This document shows positions 55,724 to 64,000 of a stretch of 64,000 bases of DNA, in pieces (the first letter of the stretch is position 1; the number at the start of each line of letters is the position of its first letter). The position numbers were made by a program, and so were the translations under genes. The DNA comes from Porites lobata (Eukaryota; Cnidaria; Anthozoa; Scleractinia; Poritidae), in NCBI GenBank assembly GCA_942486035.1, contig CALNXK010000031.1, forward strand, positions 1,118,501-1,182,500. The letters are read 5' to 3'. Under the pieces are notes generated by a model. It had not been told where the DNA came from and searched no databases. It saw only the letters and a program-made list of their open reading frames with translations.

Positions 55724-56563
55724 TAGAAAAGAAACAGCGTCCTATATGCTAATGCCAAAGCTTCCTCACACGTAACACATGGCAGGAAATTTGCATATAA
55801 ACTAAGTATGGAAACGTAAAACTAGTAAAGGGAAAGTTTTTCACTTCTAGCATTTTTAATTAGGGGAGATTTTAGATCCTTAATAATCAGAGTCCCCTTT
55901 ATCTTGGAAAGTGTGTAGTGTTCGACCGTACTCTTGCCAGAATTTCAAAATATCATCCAGTAGCCCCTGCATTTGTGACGACCAGTTGACGTGACAAAGT
56001 CTGCAATAGCAGAGAAATGACTGCTGTCTTCCTGTTTTGCAATCGAGGTTTTTTTACCTTTGTAGAAATTCTGATACCCTGAGCAACAACTAGTCTAAAG
56101 GGTGTCTGTCATATAACGTAACAGCCTAAACTGGCAACAAATTAATTGCGTCGACAAATCGTATCGTCTATTGAAAATCGGCCTACATAATATATTAATT
56201 AAAACAATTACAAAGCGCAAATTTCTCTGTAGGTACAATCAAATGCGACAGAAATTTATTTATGCCACAGAAATCATAAACCTATATCGGTAACTGTCCC
56301 CCCGTACAGACGCTAAGGAGACGAATAAATGCTTTTCAACGTAACAACGCGTAGTTGGAAAGCTGTTTCATTACGGTTCGAAGCATTCTTTTCACATTTG
56401 TATCAACCTTTTGTTCTTAATTACTCAGTCTTTTAATAGAGGCTACGTAACTACATTTGATTATACGCTATGAAAATTTGTATAAATATTGACGTAGAAG
56501 CGTTTTTGGCGATCTAGTCTTTTGGACAGCTGTTGTCTTGTCCCTAACGAAATTAAACTTATC
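55724..56563. other. Non-duplicated sequence beyond the copy-2 unit
   Basis: AT-rich. No ORF with recognisable features. Single unpaired fragments of repeat ends occur. Homology to the copy-1 upstream flank has ended by here. Confidence 0.4.
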
Positions 56564-58037
56564 CAGGAGCCCATCAAATGGAGCCTCGATCTCCATTAAT
56601 TTCTTGAGTCAACCCTTTCCCGAGTAAATTTATAAATAGAACGGCTTGTTTCCCGCGAAAAGTGTCATATTTCCGTGAGTCTCGTATGTCACCGTGAAAA
56701 AAATGAAGTTGGATGAAGTCGAGCTCAGAAGTCCGTCCTTCGACCGTTTTCCTTTTTTACTATACGTCCATTTTTACAATTTTACAGCTGCTGGGATCTG
56801 GATGTCATGAAATAAAAGTTAATGAATTACCCGATTGAGACTGAGACTGAGCATGAAGCGATGGGACAAAGGCAGCGAACTGAGGATCACGGAAAGGTTA
56901 TCTTTGCGAGTGTTTTTTTTTTTTTTTTTTTTTTTTTTTTTCCGCCATACATCCCACATTTAAGCATGCACCTTGAAATGAATCGACGATTAAGCGTTCC
57001 GGGGACGATTTGCAACTTTTCAATGATCAGCGCCGAAAAAGTGCCAGGATCATTTGATTTTTGTCAAAAAGCGATGACCTAAGTAGCAACTAACGAGGAA
57101 TGCTTCAGTTCCGAAATTTGAGAAATTGCAGTCTTCCTTTACAACTTACTTGTATCACCATAAGAGTTGCCTGATAAAACTGGCTCTTAAAAAGTTGAAC
57201 CGAAGACAACAGTTGCTTGACCGTGAATAATTTGCTAACGGAGGAATTTGTGACATCGCACTCAAGTCCAAAGACCCACTTATCTCAAGAAAAACAAAAT
57301 GGATTGTACCTGCGCCAAAAGAATTATGACTGACTAACAGGACAATTCTCAGCAGTTAATGTAGAAGTTTAGGCTCAATTCTTTCCTCCGAATTCGCATC
57401 TGTAGATCACTTTTTGGCGAGAAAACAATGGCTGGGCCCAACGTTACAAAACATAGCGGGGAATCATCACACTAGCTGACGGACAAAACAACCACAAGGA
57501 CTACTAGTATTTATTCAGATAAACGTATTTCGGAAAAAAAAACCTTGAAAATCTAGAAATTTGATTAATATTGAGTCATTTAGCCGAAATGAGAACCTAA
57601 ACGCTCAAAAAAATTGGCTAAAGAAAACGAATCCTGTCAGAACTACAGACTGCAGGTAGTAGTTAATTATTATGCATGTAACAGACCAGCTTCATGGCCT
57701 CCTGATGTGAGACAAGCAACCAAAATTAAGATTAAGAGTATAAAACTCTCCACAGTATAATCTACCCACTAGAAAGAAAAGAAAGAAAATCTCCCAGGGA
57801 TGAAAACGCTAAAGTCACGTTTCACTAGCTTATGATTGTGTCTGGCCTGTCAACACCAAATTTCCTGCTCTTTGGTGAAGTACAATAGCAGTGTCATTTC
57901 GTTGTTGTGATTGGCTCTTCCCACCGTCGGCGCGCGAGGTTTCCCCTGGGAACCGTTCTAATTATAAATCTACTCGGGAAAGGGTTGACTCCAAGGGCTT
58001 GTATGAGAGATGGCTGCTCCATTTGATCGGCTCCTGA
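56564..58037. mobile_element. 1.5 kb TIR element without recognisable gene
   Basis: Left end CAGGAGCCCATCAAATGGAG (56565) and right end CTCCATTTGATCGGCTCCTG (58016-58035) are inverted. The inner arms ACCCTTTCCCGAGTAAATTT and the complement near 57966-57989 continue the TIR to about 85 bp. The interior has a 31 bp poly-T (56911-56941) and only short non-conserved ORFs. Non-autonomous; class not assigned. Confidence 0.7.
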
Positions 58038-58399
58038 CTTATCATTAGTTCCTAAGTTAGTCTAAAGCTTTAATCGATGCACTGCATTCGATCGAGGAGT
58101 ACGTCTTTTTGTCCCAATGGGTTTTTTATTTCGGGTTTTTGTACCGGGTAGTGTATCATTCCTACTTTCTGTCGCGTTCCATATTATTTAAATGTTCGTT
58201 TATGTAGAAATTATGGCGGGACTCCCACAAGCGCTTCGCAGAATATGGTCAACCTCTTTTGGTTTAGTTGTCCCGTGATTGACCGAGCGTACGCGTCTAC
58301 AGATTGTACGGGTGGGGTAGGGAAGACTATCAAAAGGAAGGGAGGGGTGTCTCAGGCGTGTCTTGGAAAATCCACATCTTTTTTGTTGGACATTCACAT
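58038..58399. other. Short intergenic segment
   Basis: Between two mobile elements. It has a tandem-free GC-moderate sequence with no convincing exon. The AT immediately before position 58400 is the putative target duplication of the next element. Confidence 0.4.
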
Positions 58400-58648
58400 T
58401 AGGGCCACGACTTTCATAATGGCGGACCGCTCGGGCGGAGTGGAAACGAACCACATCAGAGCGAGGCAAGTAAGGCCACTATATTTATCTCTGAAAGCGG
58501 TCGTGTGGAAAAACATGCAAATGTCTTCCAAATTTATTTGGCTTGTCGAGTTGTTTTAGTTTCTTTGGCGTAAAAAAGTAGAAATTCGGTAAACCTTCAC
58601 TATCTCTAAGGGAAATTTATCGCTAAACAATCGCTGATCGGAAGAAAA

Positions 58649-58903
58649 ATGCCTACGAGCTGCTGCGTTCCTGAATGTACAAAGAAAGGTTATCTGGACG
58701 AAAATGGGAGAAACGTTTCTCACTTTAAGTTTCCAGATGATCCGCTTCGACGGAAAAAATGGATTCACGCTATTAGAAGAGATGAGGGAGTGTATTTTCA
58801 GATACAGGAATGGACTAAAGTTTGCTCAAGGCATTTTAGAGAGTATGATTTTATCAAGACGCTCAGCGGTAGGAGAGATCTGCGACCGAATGCCGTTCCA
58901 TAG
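58649..58903 (+). pseudogene. THAP-domain protein, truncated by a stop in the AVPxxF box
   Basis: The 84-residue frame has the C2CH zinc module: C5 and C10 (TSCCVPECTKKGY), the invariant Trp in RRKKWIHAI, and Cys/His in VCSRHF. It ends at AVP, where the family has AVPS(I/L)F. The next codon is TAG (58901-58903). Reading past it in the same frame gives LFPWT, the expected continuation, so the TAG is a nonsense mutation. The frame then decays within about 25 codons and no DDE catalytic domain follows. THAP domains are site-specific DNA-binding modules found in P-element, Kolobok and ISL2EU-type transposases. Start at the ATG giving MPTSC, a typical THAP N-terminus. Confidence 0.8.
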
Positions 58904-59420
58904 CTTTTTCCTTGGACTCGAACCTCGAACATTTACTTTCCATATTTAATAAACTTGTTGGAAAGAACACACCGATAAAGGATATTAAAGAACAAATAAC
59001 AGTGCTTCTGGTCTTCAGATTATAAAGTTCCCACAGTAAAAACTGGTAGAATAATGCATGGTGTTTTACAATAATGAGACTACCAGCATTCCTTTAAAAT
59101 TATAAATTATTAGCATTTAGCAAAAATGTCTACAACCACTTGAACATTAAGCCACAATGGAACCTTGATAAATTGGTTCTCCTATTGCATCAACTAGAGC
59201 ACAAATTAGTTAACCCTTCAAGCCCCAATATCAAATATGAAATTCTTCACTACTTCCTTCTTAATTTTTTGGTAATAATAATTTATTTCTTCAATAAAGC
59301 CACAAAATTTTAAGGACAAATTTAATATTAGGGCTCAAAGGATTAAATAATATTAAAATTAGCCCATGAACTTAGAAAAAAGAGTATATGTAAAGCAATA
59401 AAAACTTTACTTAAAGTACT

Positions 59421-60773
59421 TTAAGCAGAGTTATGAAAATCTGCTGATGCAAATTTTAAGAAATGTTCAAAATAATACCGCAGGAGTTCATTCTTAAGGT
59501 TACCCCAGTAGACAGGATCAAATGCGATTCGTTAAATGTAAATCCCTTTGCTAGTGTACACAATAAAATCGCACCATTTCGCACCCGTCACACCCATTTG
59601 TCCCTGGACCTGGCCATAGTAGGCATGGTCCCTTTTAAGTCTACATTGTGTGTCACTTATCTTCTCCATAAAGAAATTTGGGTCCGAGCATGCCTCAAGG
59701 GAGGTCACGTGGAACTTGGAATGAGGACATTTCAAATGAGCAAAACCCATGTTTGGGTCAATTGTAGCAAGTTCTGTCTTAAAAGATGCCTCATTCTTGG
59801 GGTCATAATGTGGCTGCTTCCGGGCTTCATAAAGAAGACATTTCACACCACCTGATCCTCTTGAACTGCTGGGCTCATCAAGCTTCGTTTTGGTAACATA
59901 AACCTCCATAACTGGCTGGGGAACTATGTTTTCGCCGCCTCCTTTTTTGTGCCATCTTTGAAGCTGAGATGTACACGCCAACTGTGGATTCTCGTCCTTT
60001 TCTTGACATAGATCCTTGGTAGTCTTCGCTTCAAAGAGGGTATACTTGCAAATTTTGAACATCAAGGCTGAAATATGGTTGCAAAATCCAGCCTTTCCTG
60101 CGACACACGTACAGCTGCTGTCTAAAACGTCTCCCTTGAAAATACACAACGCCAGTTCTAATTGATGAGGGGGGTCGTTCTTTCTAAAGCTATGGCAGCA
60201 TTTGGCTTGAAAATAAAAACAGCGGTCATCACTTGCGGCAGTTATTTCTCTTAGATATTCATCTTCGAGGAATGTCTTCGCTTTTCTTAAGGAGGTTGGC
60301 ACAGAATGATGTTGAATATTGGAAATCCTTTTTCTTGATCTGGTTATGTGCTCGTTCATTTCTGCCCTGGTGAACATAGGCATCTTTTCAAGAGACGTAC
60401 TCCATCCATCAGAGGGATACTTGACAAACGGTTTGTTAGCATCAACATTTGAGGAGTCAACATTTGCTGTTTACGCTTAGTGTACAGAACATTTGGATCG
60501 GGATCCACGATATTTTTGTCCTTTCCAGTCTTGATATACTCTTCTACCCTGATAAAGAAATCAGGTGATTATTAAACTTGAACAAATCTTACAAGTGACT
60601 GGTAGAATATAAGTAAGATTTACAAGTTCAGCTTTGGTTTTGAGGCCTTTGCCCGGATCACCTCTACATTTCAACCAAAATTTAAGTTCTTCGTTCTTAA
60701 ATTCAGACGGCTTTCGACCGCAAAGTGACGCACCAGGAATATCTTGCTCTTCTAAAAACGATTCACTCGACAT
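59421..60773 (-). pseudogene. SAP-like / SWIM zinc-finger / YqaJ-nuclease protein, multiply disrupted
   Basis: Reading from 60773: exon 1 gives an N-terminal SAP-like helix pair (NEELKFWLKCRGDPGKGLKT). A short intron or gap near 60550-60620 is followed by VEEYIKTGKDKNIVDPDPN, then a frame change near 60460-60475. The long frame (60383-59532, 283 codons) contains a SWIM zinc motif, CTC..GKAGFCNH, and ends in a YqaJ-type C-terminal part (YYGQVQGQMGVTGAKWCDF). Defects: the frame change; a deletion joining NMGFAHL directly to KCPHSK, removing the YqaJ catalytic Asp region and the Glu of the ExK motif; and a premature TAA at 59534-59532, after which 36 sensible codons continue to a stop at 59421. 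YqaJ proteins are lambda-exonuclease-like DNases. This copy cannot be active. Confidence 0.75.
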
Positions 60774-61137
60774 ATTTCATGCTAGATGCCAGCTGTAGAT
60801 AAATCCGTAGTAAGATTGCTTCCGTGGCGTCGCGTCGCTTCGATTTGTTTTGGATTGTTTTGGTTACCGTGGCCTTACTTGCCTCGCTCTGATGTGGTTC
60901 GTTCCCACTCCGCCCGAGCAGTCCGCCATTATGAAAGTCGGGTATACGAGAAAAAATAAGACGCGTAAGACGTGTCTTAAATAAGACGCGAACTTTCCGT
61001 ATAAATGGCTCATTTCGTCTAAAATAAGACGCGGCTTAGCTAAGACGCGTCTTATTAGATAAGACATGCTCGTATAAATGATACAGTTCGCGTCTTATGT
61101 AAGACGCGTCTTATATTTCCTCGTATAAATGGCCCTA

Positions 61138-61391
61138 ATATGGTCAATTGACAGCTGTCAAAACAGGATTGCAACTGACTAGTATCACAAGACCATATCG
61201 CAGGCTCATGTGTCAAATCATCAAGGTGATGCTGACCAGTCAATTGTTTTACTAGATCGCGGGCTCAAGTCTCGAGTTGGGGTAGCCCGCGTATTTTTGG
61301 AAAGGAAATTGCATTGACGATTGAAAAAAAAAATTTCAGTTCATTGTCGTTTTGCGACACAATTACTCTGCACTCCTAAAGTTTTACTACT
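61138..61391. other. Short inverted-repeat-rich segment before the Arg-rich exon
   Basis: GGTCAATTGAC near 61143 is mirrored by GACCAGTCAATTG near 61235. A CGCGGGCT / AGCCCGCG pair follows at 61258-61291. It could be the 5' terminal region of the element encoding the next ORF, with Helentron-like short inverted repeats. This is a guess. Confidence 0.3.
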
Positions 61392-61857
61392 ATGTCAAGA
61401 AACAATAGCAGAGAAAATATGATTTGCAGAACACAGGGTTCAGGTGTAGAGCAACGGGAAAGAGGGCGGCAGAGAGCAAGAATTAACTGCGGAAGCATGA
61501 GCGAAGAAGATCGCCAAAGAAGGCGCGCTCGGCAAAGAGAAAGGAGGCGAAATTTCAGCGAAGAACGGAGACAATGGGAAAGAGTCCGTGCTATGGAAAA
61601 CGGGCAAAATTTTAGCGAAGAACGTCGACAAGCAGAAAGAGTCCGGGCTCGGGAAAACAGACAAAATTGTAGCGAAAAATGCCGAGAAGCCCGAGTCCGT
61701 TCTGCGGAAAACAGACAAAATTGTAGCGAAGAACGCCGAGAAGCGGAAAGAGGAAGAAATAGACTATATAGGCAACAACGAAGCAATAACCAACGCGAAA
61801 GAGATGTACTAAGGCGAAGACAACGGCGACAAAACAACCGAACTGTGTTGGCAGAAG
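61392..61857 (+). CDS. Arg/Glu-rich repeat protein exon (155 aa, spliced)
   Basis: Starts ATG with MSRNNSRENMICRTQGSG. It then has about five degenerate 19-residue repeats with consensus NxSEERRQxERVRxxENRQ, highly basic and probably one long helix. The frame stops shortly after a good donor (GCAGAAG|GTGAGTAAG at 61858), so it is taken as a first coding exon ending in phase 1. Similar RRQR repeats precede Rep-helicase in some metazoan Helitron/Helentron proteins, but no helicase is in the window. A host gene is also possible. Confidence 0.45.
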
Positions 61858-62658
61858 GTGAGTAAGATGTTGTTGTTGTTTTTGTTGTTAGTATAAGCTT
61901 AATTTAAGCTTTTAACAGTTGAAAAGGGCGATTACCAAACATGTTATCTCAAGTGCCTATTAATAGAAAAAAAAACATTAGCTTAAGCTGCTTAAGGTTT
62001 TTTCGTGTGCATGTTTCAAAATGCCAGCCTGGGCCAGGCTTCCTCTCGAGCTTCAAGGGGACGAGGGAGAGAGAAAATACAAAATGGCGCACTTGTACTC
62101 TTACCATGGATATTATTATCCAAAACTAACACTGCTTTTACCGATTATACATGTAATTGCTGAGTTAATTTCTGCAATATAACTGTGAAATCGCAGGTGA
62201 GTAAGCCGACAAACTTGTATAAATTGTTGGTGTTTTTTATACATCGAGCTCTTTCCAGCGGATTCGCATCCCTGTTGTCTTCCCGGCAGGCTGGCCAATT
62301 GGACTGTAGTTTGTTACATTTCAGTTTTATGAAGCCAATTTTTAGGGGACTAAGTTGTCAGTTAAAATTGTTTGCTTTTTTTCTTGCAATCAGACTGTTT
62401 GTAAATGTTTTTGCAGTTCAGTCATGTCCAAGAATCGCCTGTTGAAAGAGGCTCAGCGCACTTTGGATTTGATGGTGCAGGCAAGCTTAAGTTTAACTAA
62501 AAATTGTCTGTTCAGTCTGAAAAGTAGACAGAGTGTAGTGTTAGCTTACTCAGTTTCCGATCTTGCAAGTAATTTTAAAATTTGCTCTTCACCTGGAGTA
62601 CATACGTATCTAAGGTCTTTATACGTTTCGTGGATACCTTTTTTGAGTGTGGATAATT
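61858..62658. other. Putative intron, nothing firm
   Basis: AT-rich. A frame at 62425 starts MSKNRLLKEAQRTLDLMV and could be an exon ending at CAG|GCAAGC, but that donor is not canonical. No recognised domain. Confidence 0.3.
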
Positions 62659-62740
62659 AACAATTATTCTTTGAAATCGAGGTGAATAGTGGCTGTATTC
62701 CCAAAGTCACTATTCACCGAGATTGAAAAGAATAATTGTT
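62659..62740. repeat. Hairpin MITE
   Basis: AACAATTATTCTTTGAAATC and GGTGAATAGTG on the left pair with CACTATTCACC and AAAGAATAATTGTT on the right, around a GCTGTATTCCCAAAGT loop. A diverged relative of the flanking sequence recurs near 63370-63450 (GTGAATATTGTTGAATAGTC, GAGTGTGGATAT). Confidence 0.75.
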
Positions 62741-62905
62741 TTAGTATATACACCCGAAGTGATCTCAACAAAATTAGAGTGGAAATCATTTAAAAGTTAG
62801 ATCTTTGCTGAATTTTCAAACATGGCAATTCACAAGTTTATCATTTCGCAAACAACAGCGTAATGGCTTAAATGGAACGGCTAACAGTTTGAACTGTTTC
62901 CTTAC

Positions 62906-63050
62906 CTGAGAAGAAAAGTAGAGTTTTGTTGTTTTCTGTTGACTCGCCAAGTTTACAGCCAAAAAGGTTTGTTGTGTCGTTCTTCGCATGAAGTGCTGAC
63001 ATAAATTGCGGCTCGGTTGCTCGAGGTAAGACGTCGTCTTCCTGTATCAT
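62906..63050 (-). CDS. Possible first exon of an unidentified gene
   Basis: Reads MIQEDDVLPRATEPQFMSAL and continues to a good donor (TTCTCAG|GTAAGG, ending at 62906), 145 nt. There is a balanced amino-acid mix without low complexity. No partner exon is visible within the window, and I do not recognise the protein. Confidence 0.2.
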
Positions 63051-63643
63051 TCTTTTTCCTGTTTACTTGAAACGTAGAATTTATTTACATTTCCTTTTAA
63101 CTTTGTTTGTCGTAAATAAACTTCGATTTTTGGGCCAAAATTTTCTTCTTAGAAAACGCTGAGTTCACGAAACGGCTTCTTCTAAGCGAATACACGGGAG
63201 TTGTAAACAATCCATCGAGAACAAAACTCGGTTACAGTAAATTTAAAACGCCGTATTGAATCCTTCCAAGTCTTTTCTTGCCTCAAAAAAAGTCAGCCCT
63301 AGGATTTTGTCGACTTTTAAAGGATCGTTCTCTAAAAAAATGGGAAAAACACCGAGCTCACACATTATCCACTCGCTAGGAGGTGAATATTGTTGAATAG
63401 TCCGAGAGAGGGAACCAATCAGATTGCTTTAATCACCAAGATTACTGAGTGTGGATATACTAATATATGATGTTGTACCAGTACAGTACATTGCTTCCCA
63501 CATACCTAACCTTGTGAAGCTCGGTATAGTGTGATAAAAATTTCTTACACTCATTTGATTATTTTTTTACAGAAAATGCGTAATATAGATATTAAATATT
63601 ATTATATAGCGATATTCTAGAGTGCAAAAAAAGAGCCAAGGAA

Positions 63644-64000
63644 ATGGTGTCTTCAAATATTCCTCCTTATTACGCAAATGGAAGGAAGAAAGGTTATTTT
63701 AATATAGAAGAGATGAAGGATCTATGGGAGGAGAAAGGTTATGGATATCTTGAGTTAAAGAGTCAAACCCTGAGAGATCAGGCCTGAAGATTGGAAAAAA
63801 TGCTGCAGGATTGTACGAGGAACAAAGGGAACTTCAGTTTAGCGGACGGAAACGAGGGAGAACCTGAGTCTAGTAAAAGAGAAGTTGTCGAAGAAAATAG
63901 TCAATCTGCTTATCAAAACAATGTTCCCCGGCAAGCTGAAAATGCTAATTTTGCAAACTCCACCGCCGTAGCCAGTATGAGGCGAACCGAGGCACTCGCC
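63644..64000 (+). pseudogene. Retroelement-like ORF start, interrupted by TGA (runs off window)
   Basis: 119 codons from the ATG at 63644 to the window end with one in-frame TGA (63785-63787). Before the stop: a GRKKGYF...IEEMKDLWEEKGYGYLELKSQ segment. After it: RLEKML and an acidic, Ser/Asn-rich stretch. I associate the GYFN...LWxExGY.xL.LKSQxLRDQAxRLEK pattern with ORFs near reverse transcriptases in cnidarian repeats, from memory only. One stop in otherwise coherent sequence implies a decayed copy. Confidence 0.4.

Larger units (their letters stand above)
58400..61137. mobile_element. 2.7 kb DNA transposon with TAGGGCCA ends carrying THAP and SWIM-YqaJ genes (both broken)
   Basis: Ends TAGGGCCA (58400) and TGGCCCTA (61130-61137) are flanked by AT on both sides. 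A strong subterminal inverted repeat of ~70 bp follows: CGACTTTCATAATGGCGGAC at 58408 against its complement near 60920-60943, continuing through GAACCACATCAGAGCGAGGC. The right end has an extra ~185 bp containing several AAGACGCGTCTTA-type palindromes. Contents: a plus-strand THAP gene and a minus-strand SAP/SWIM/YqaJ gene, convergent. From memory, an AT duplication plus THAP and YqaJ proteins points to the ISL2EU/IS4EU group. A DDE transposase domain is missing. Confidence 0.75.

Noticed and set aside
56911..56941. Poly-T as a poly-A tail of a minus-strand retrogene
   Set aside because: No gene-like sequence or target duplication lies next to it, and it is inside a TIR element.
60864..61067. 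Minus-strand ORF with FIMADCSGGVGTNHIRARQ
   Set aside because: It is translation of the right subterminal inverted repeat of the transposon. The same residues appear from the left repeat at 58420-58470.

Overview
This is AT-rich eukaryotic DNA with long introns and dense short repeats. It most likely comes from an anthozoan cnidarian such as a stony coral. That reading rests on my memory of the repeat-borne gene families present (THAP, SWIM-YqaJ, KIAA1958/Crypton-like) and of the host gene family, not on a search.

The core is a head-to-tail tandem duplication of one large minus-strand gene. Copy 1 has its coding span at 5491-28146 and copy 2 at 33056-53789. Each copy can be reconstructed as 14 coding exons with consensus splice sites and matching phases. 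The conceptual CDSs are 3501 nt (1166 aa) and 3513 nt (1170 aa), with no internal stop that I found. The product is a type I membrane protein: signal peptide, VWA_N-like region, VWA domain with an intact MIDAS (DxSxS), two Cache-type blocks, a Cys-rich stalk, one transmembrane helix, and a Pro/Tyr-rich cytoplasmic tail with PPxY and P(S/T)AP motifs. This is the VWFA-and-Cache-domain (CACHD1 / calcium-channel alpha2-delta-like) architecture. The duplicated unit is about 4.59-29.3 kb in copy 1 and 31.88-55.7 kb in copy 2, with a non-duplicated spacer at 29.3-31.9 kb.

Because the two copies are paralogous, each serves as an empty-site reference for insertions in the other. Copy 1 alone carries a 2.8 kb long-TIR element with three small ORFs (21695-24491), a 1.2 kb element with hairpins at both ends (9229-10452), a 527 bp element (19124-19650) and a promoter-proximal MITE with a perfect CRE palindrome (28307-28479). 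Copy 2 alone carries a GC-rich 0.8 kb insertion, several MITEs, a 600 bp tandem duplication upstream of its start, and an expanded 35 bp minisatellite. A tRNA-derived SINE and a palindromic MITE are in both copies and predate the duplication.

The flanks are mobile-element debris. Positions 1-4592 hold a long-TIR element, a hAT-like MITE, a hairpin, and a fragment of a Crypton-like tyrosine recombinase. Positions 56564-58037 form a TIR element without a recognisable gene. Positions 58400-61137 form a 2.7 kb element with TAGGGCCA ends carrying a broken THAP gene and a convergent broken SAP/SWIM/YqaJ gene. The last 2.9 kb contains an Arg-rich repeat exon (possibly Helitron-related), a hairpin MITE and an interrupted retroelement-like ORF running off the window.
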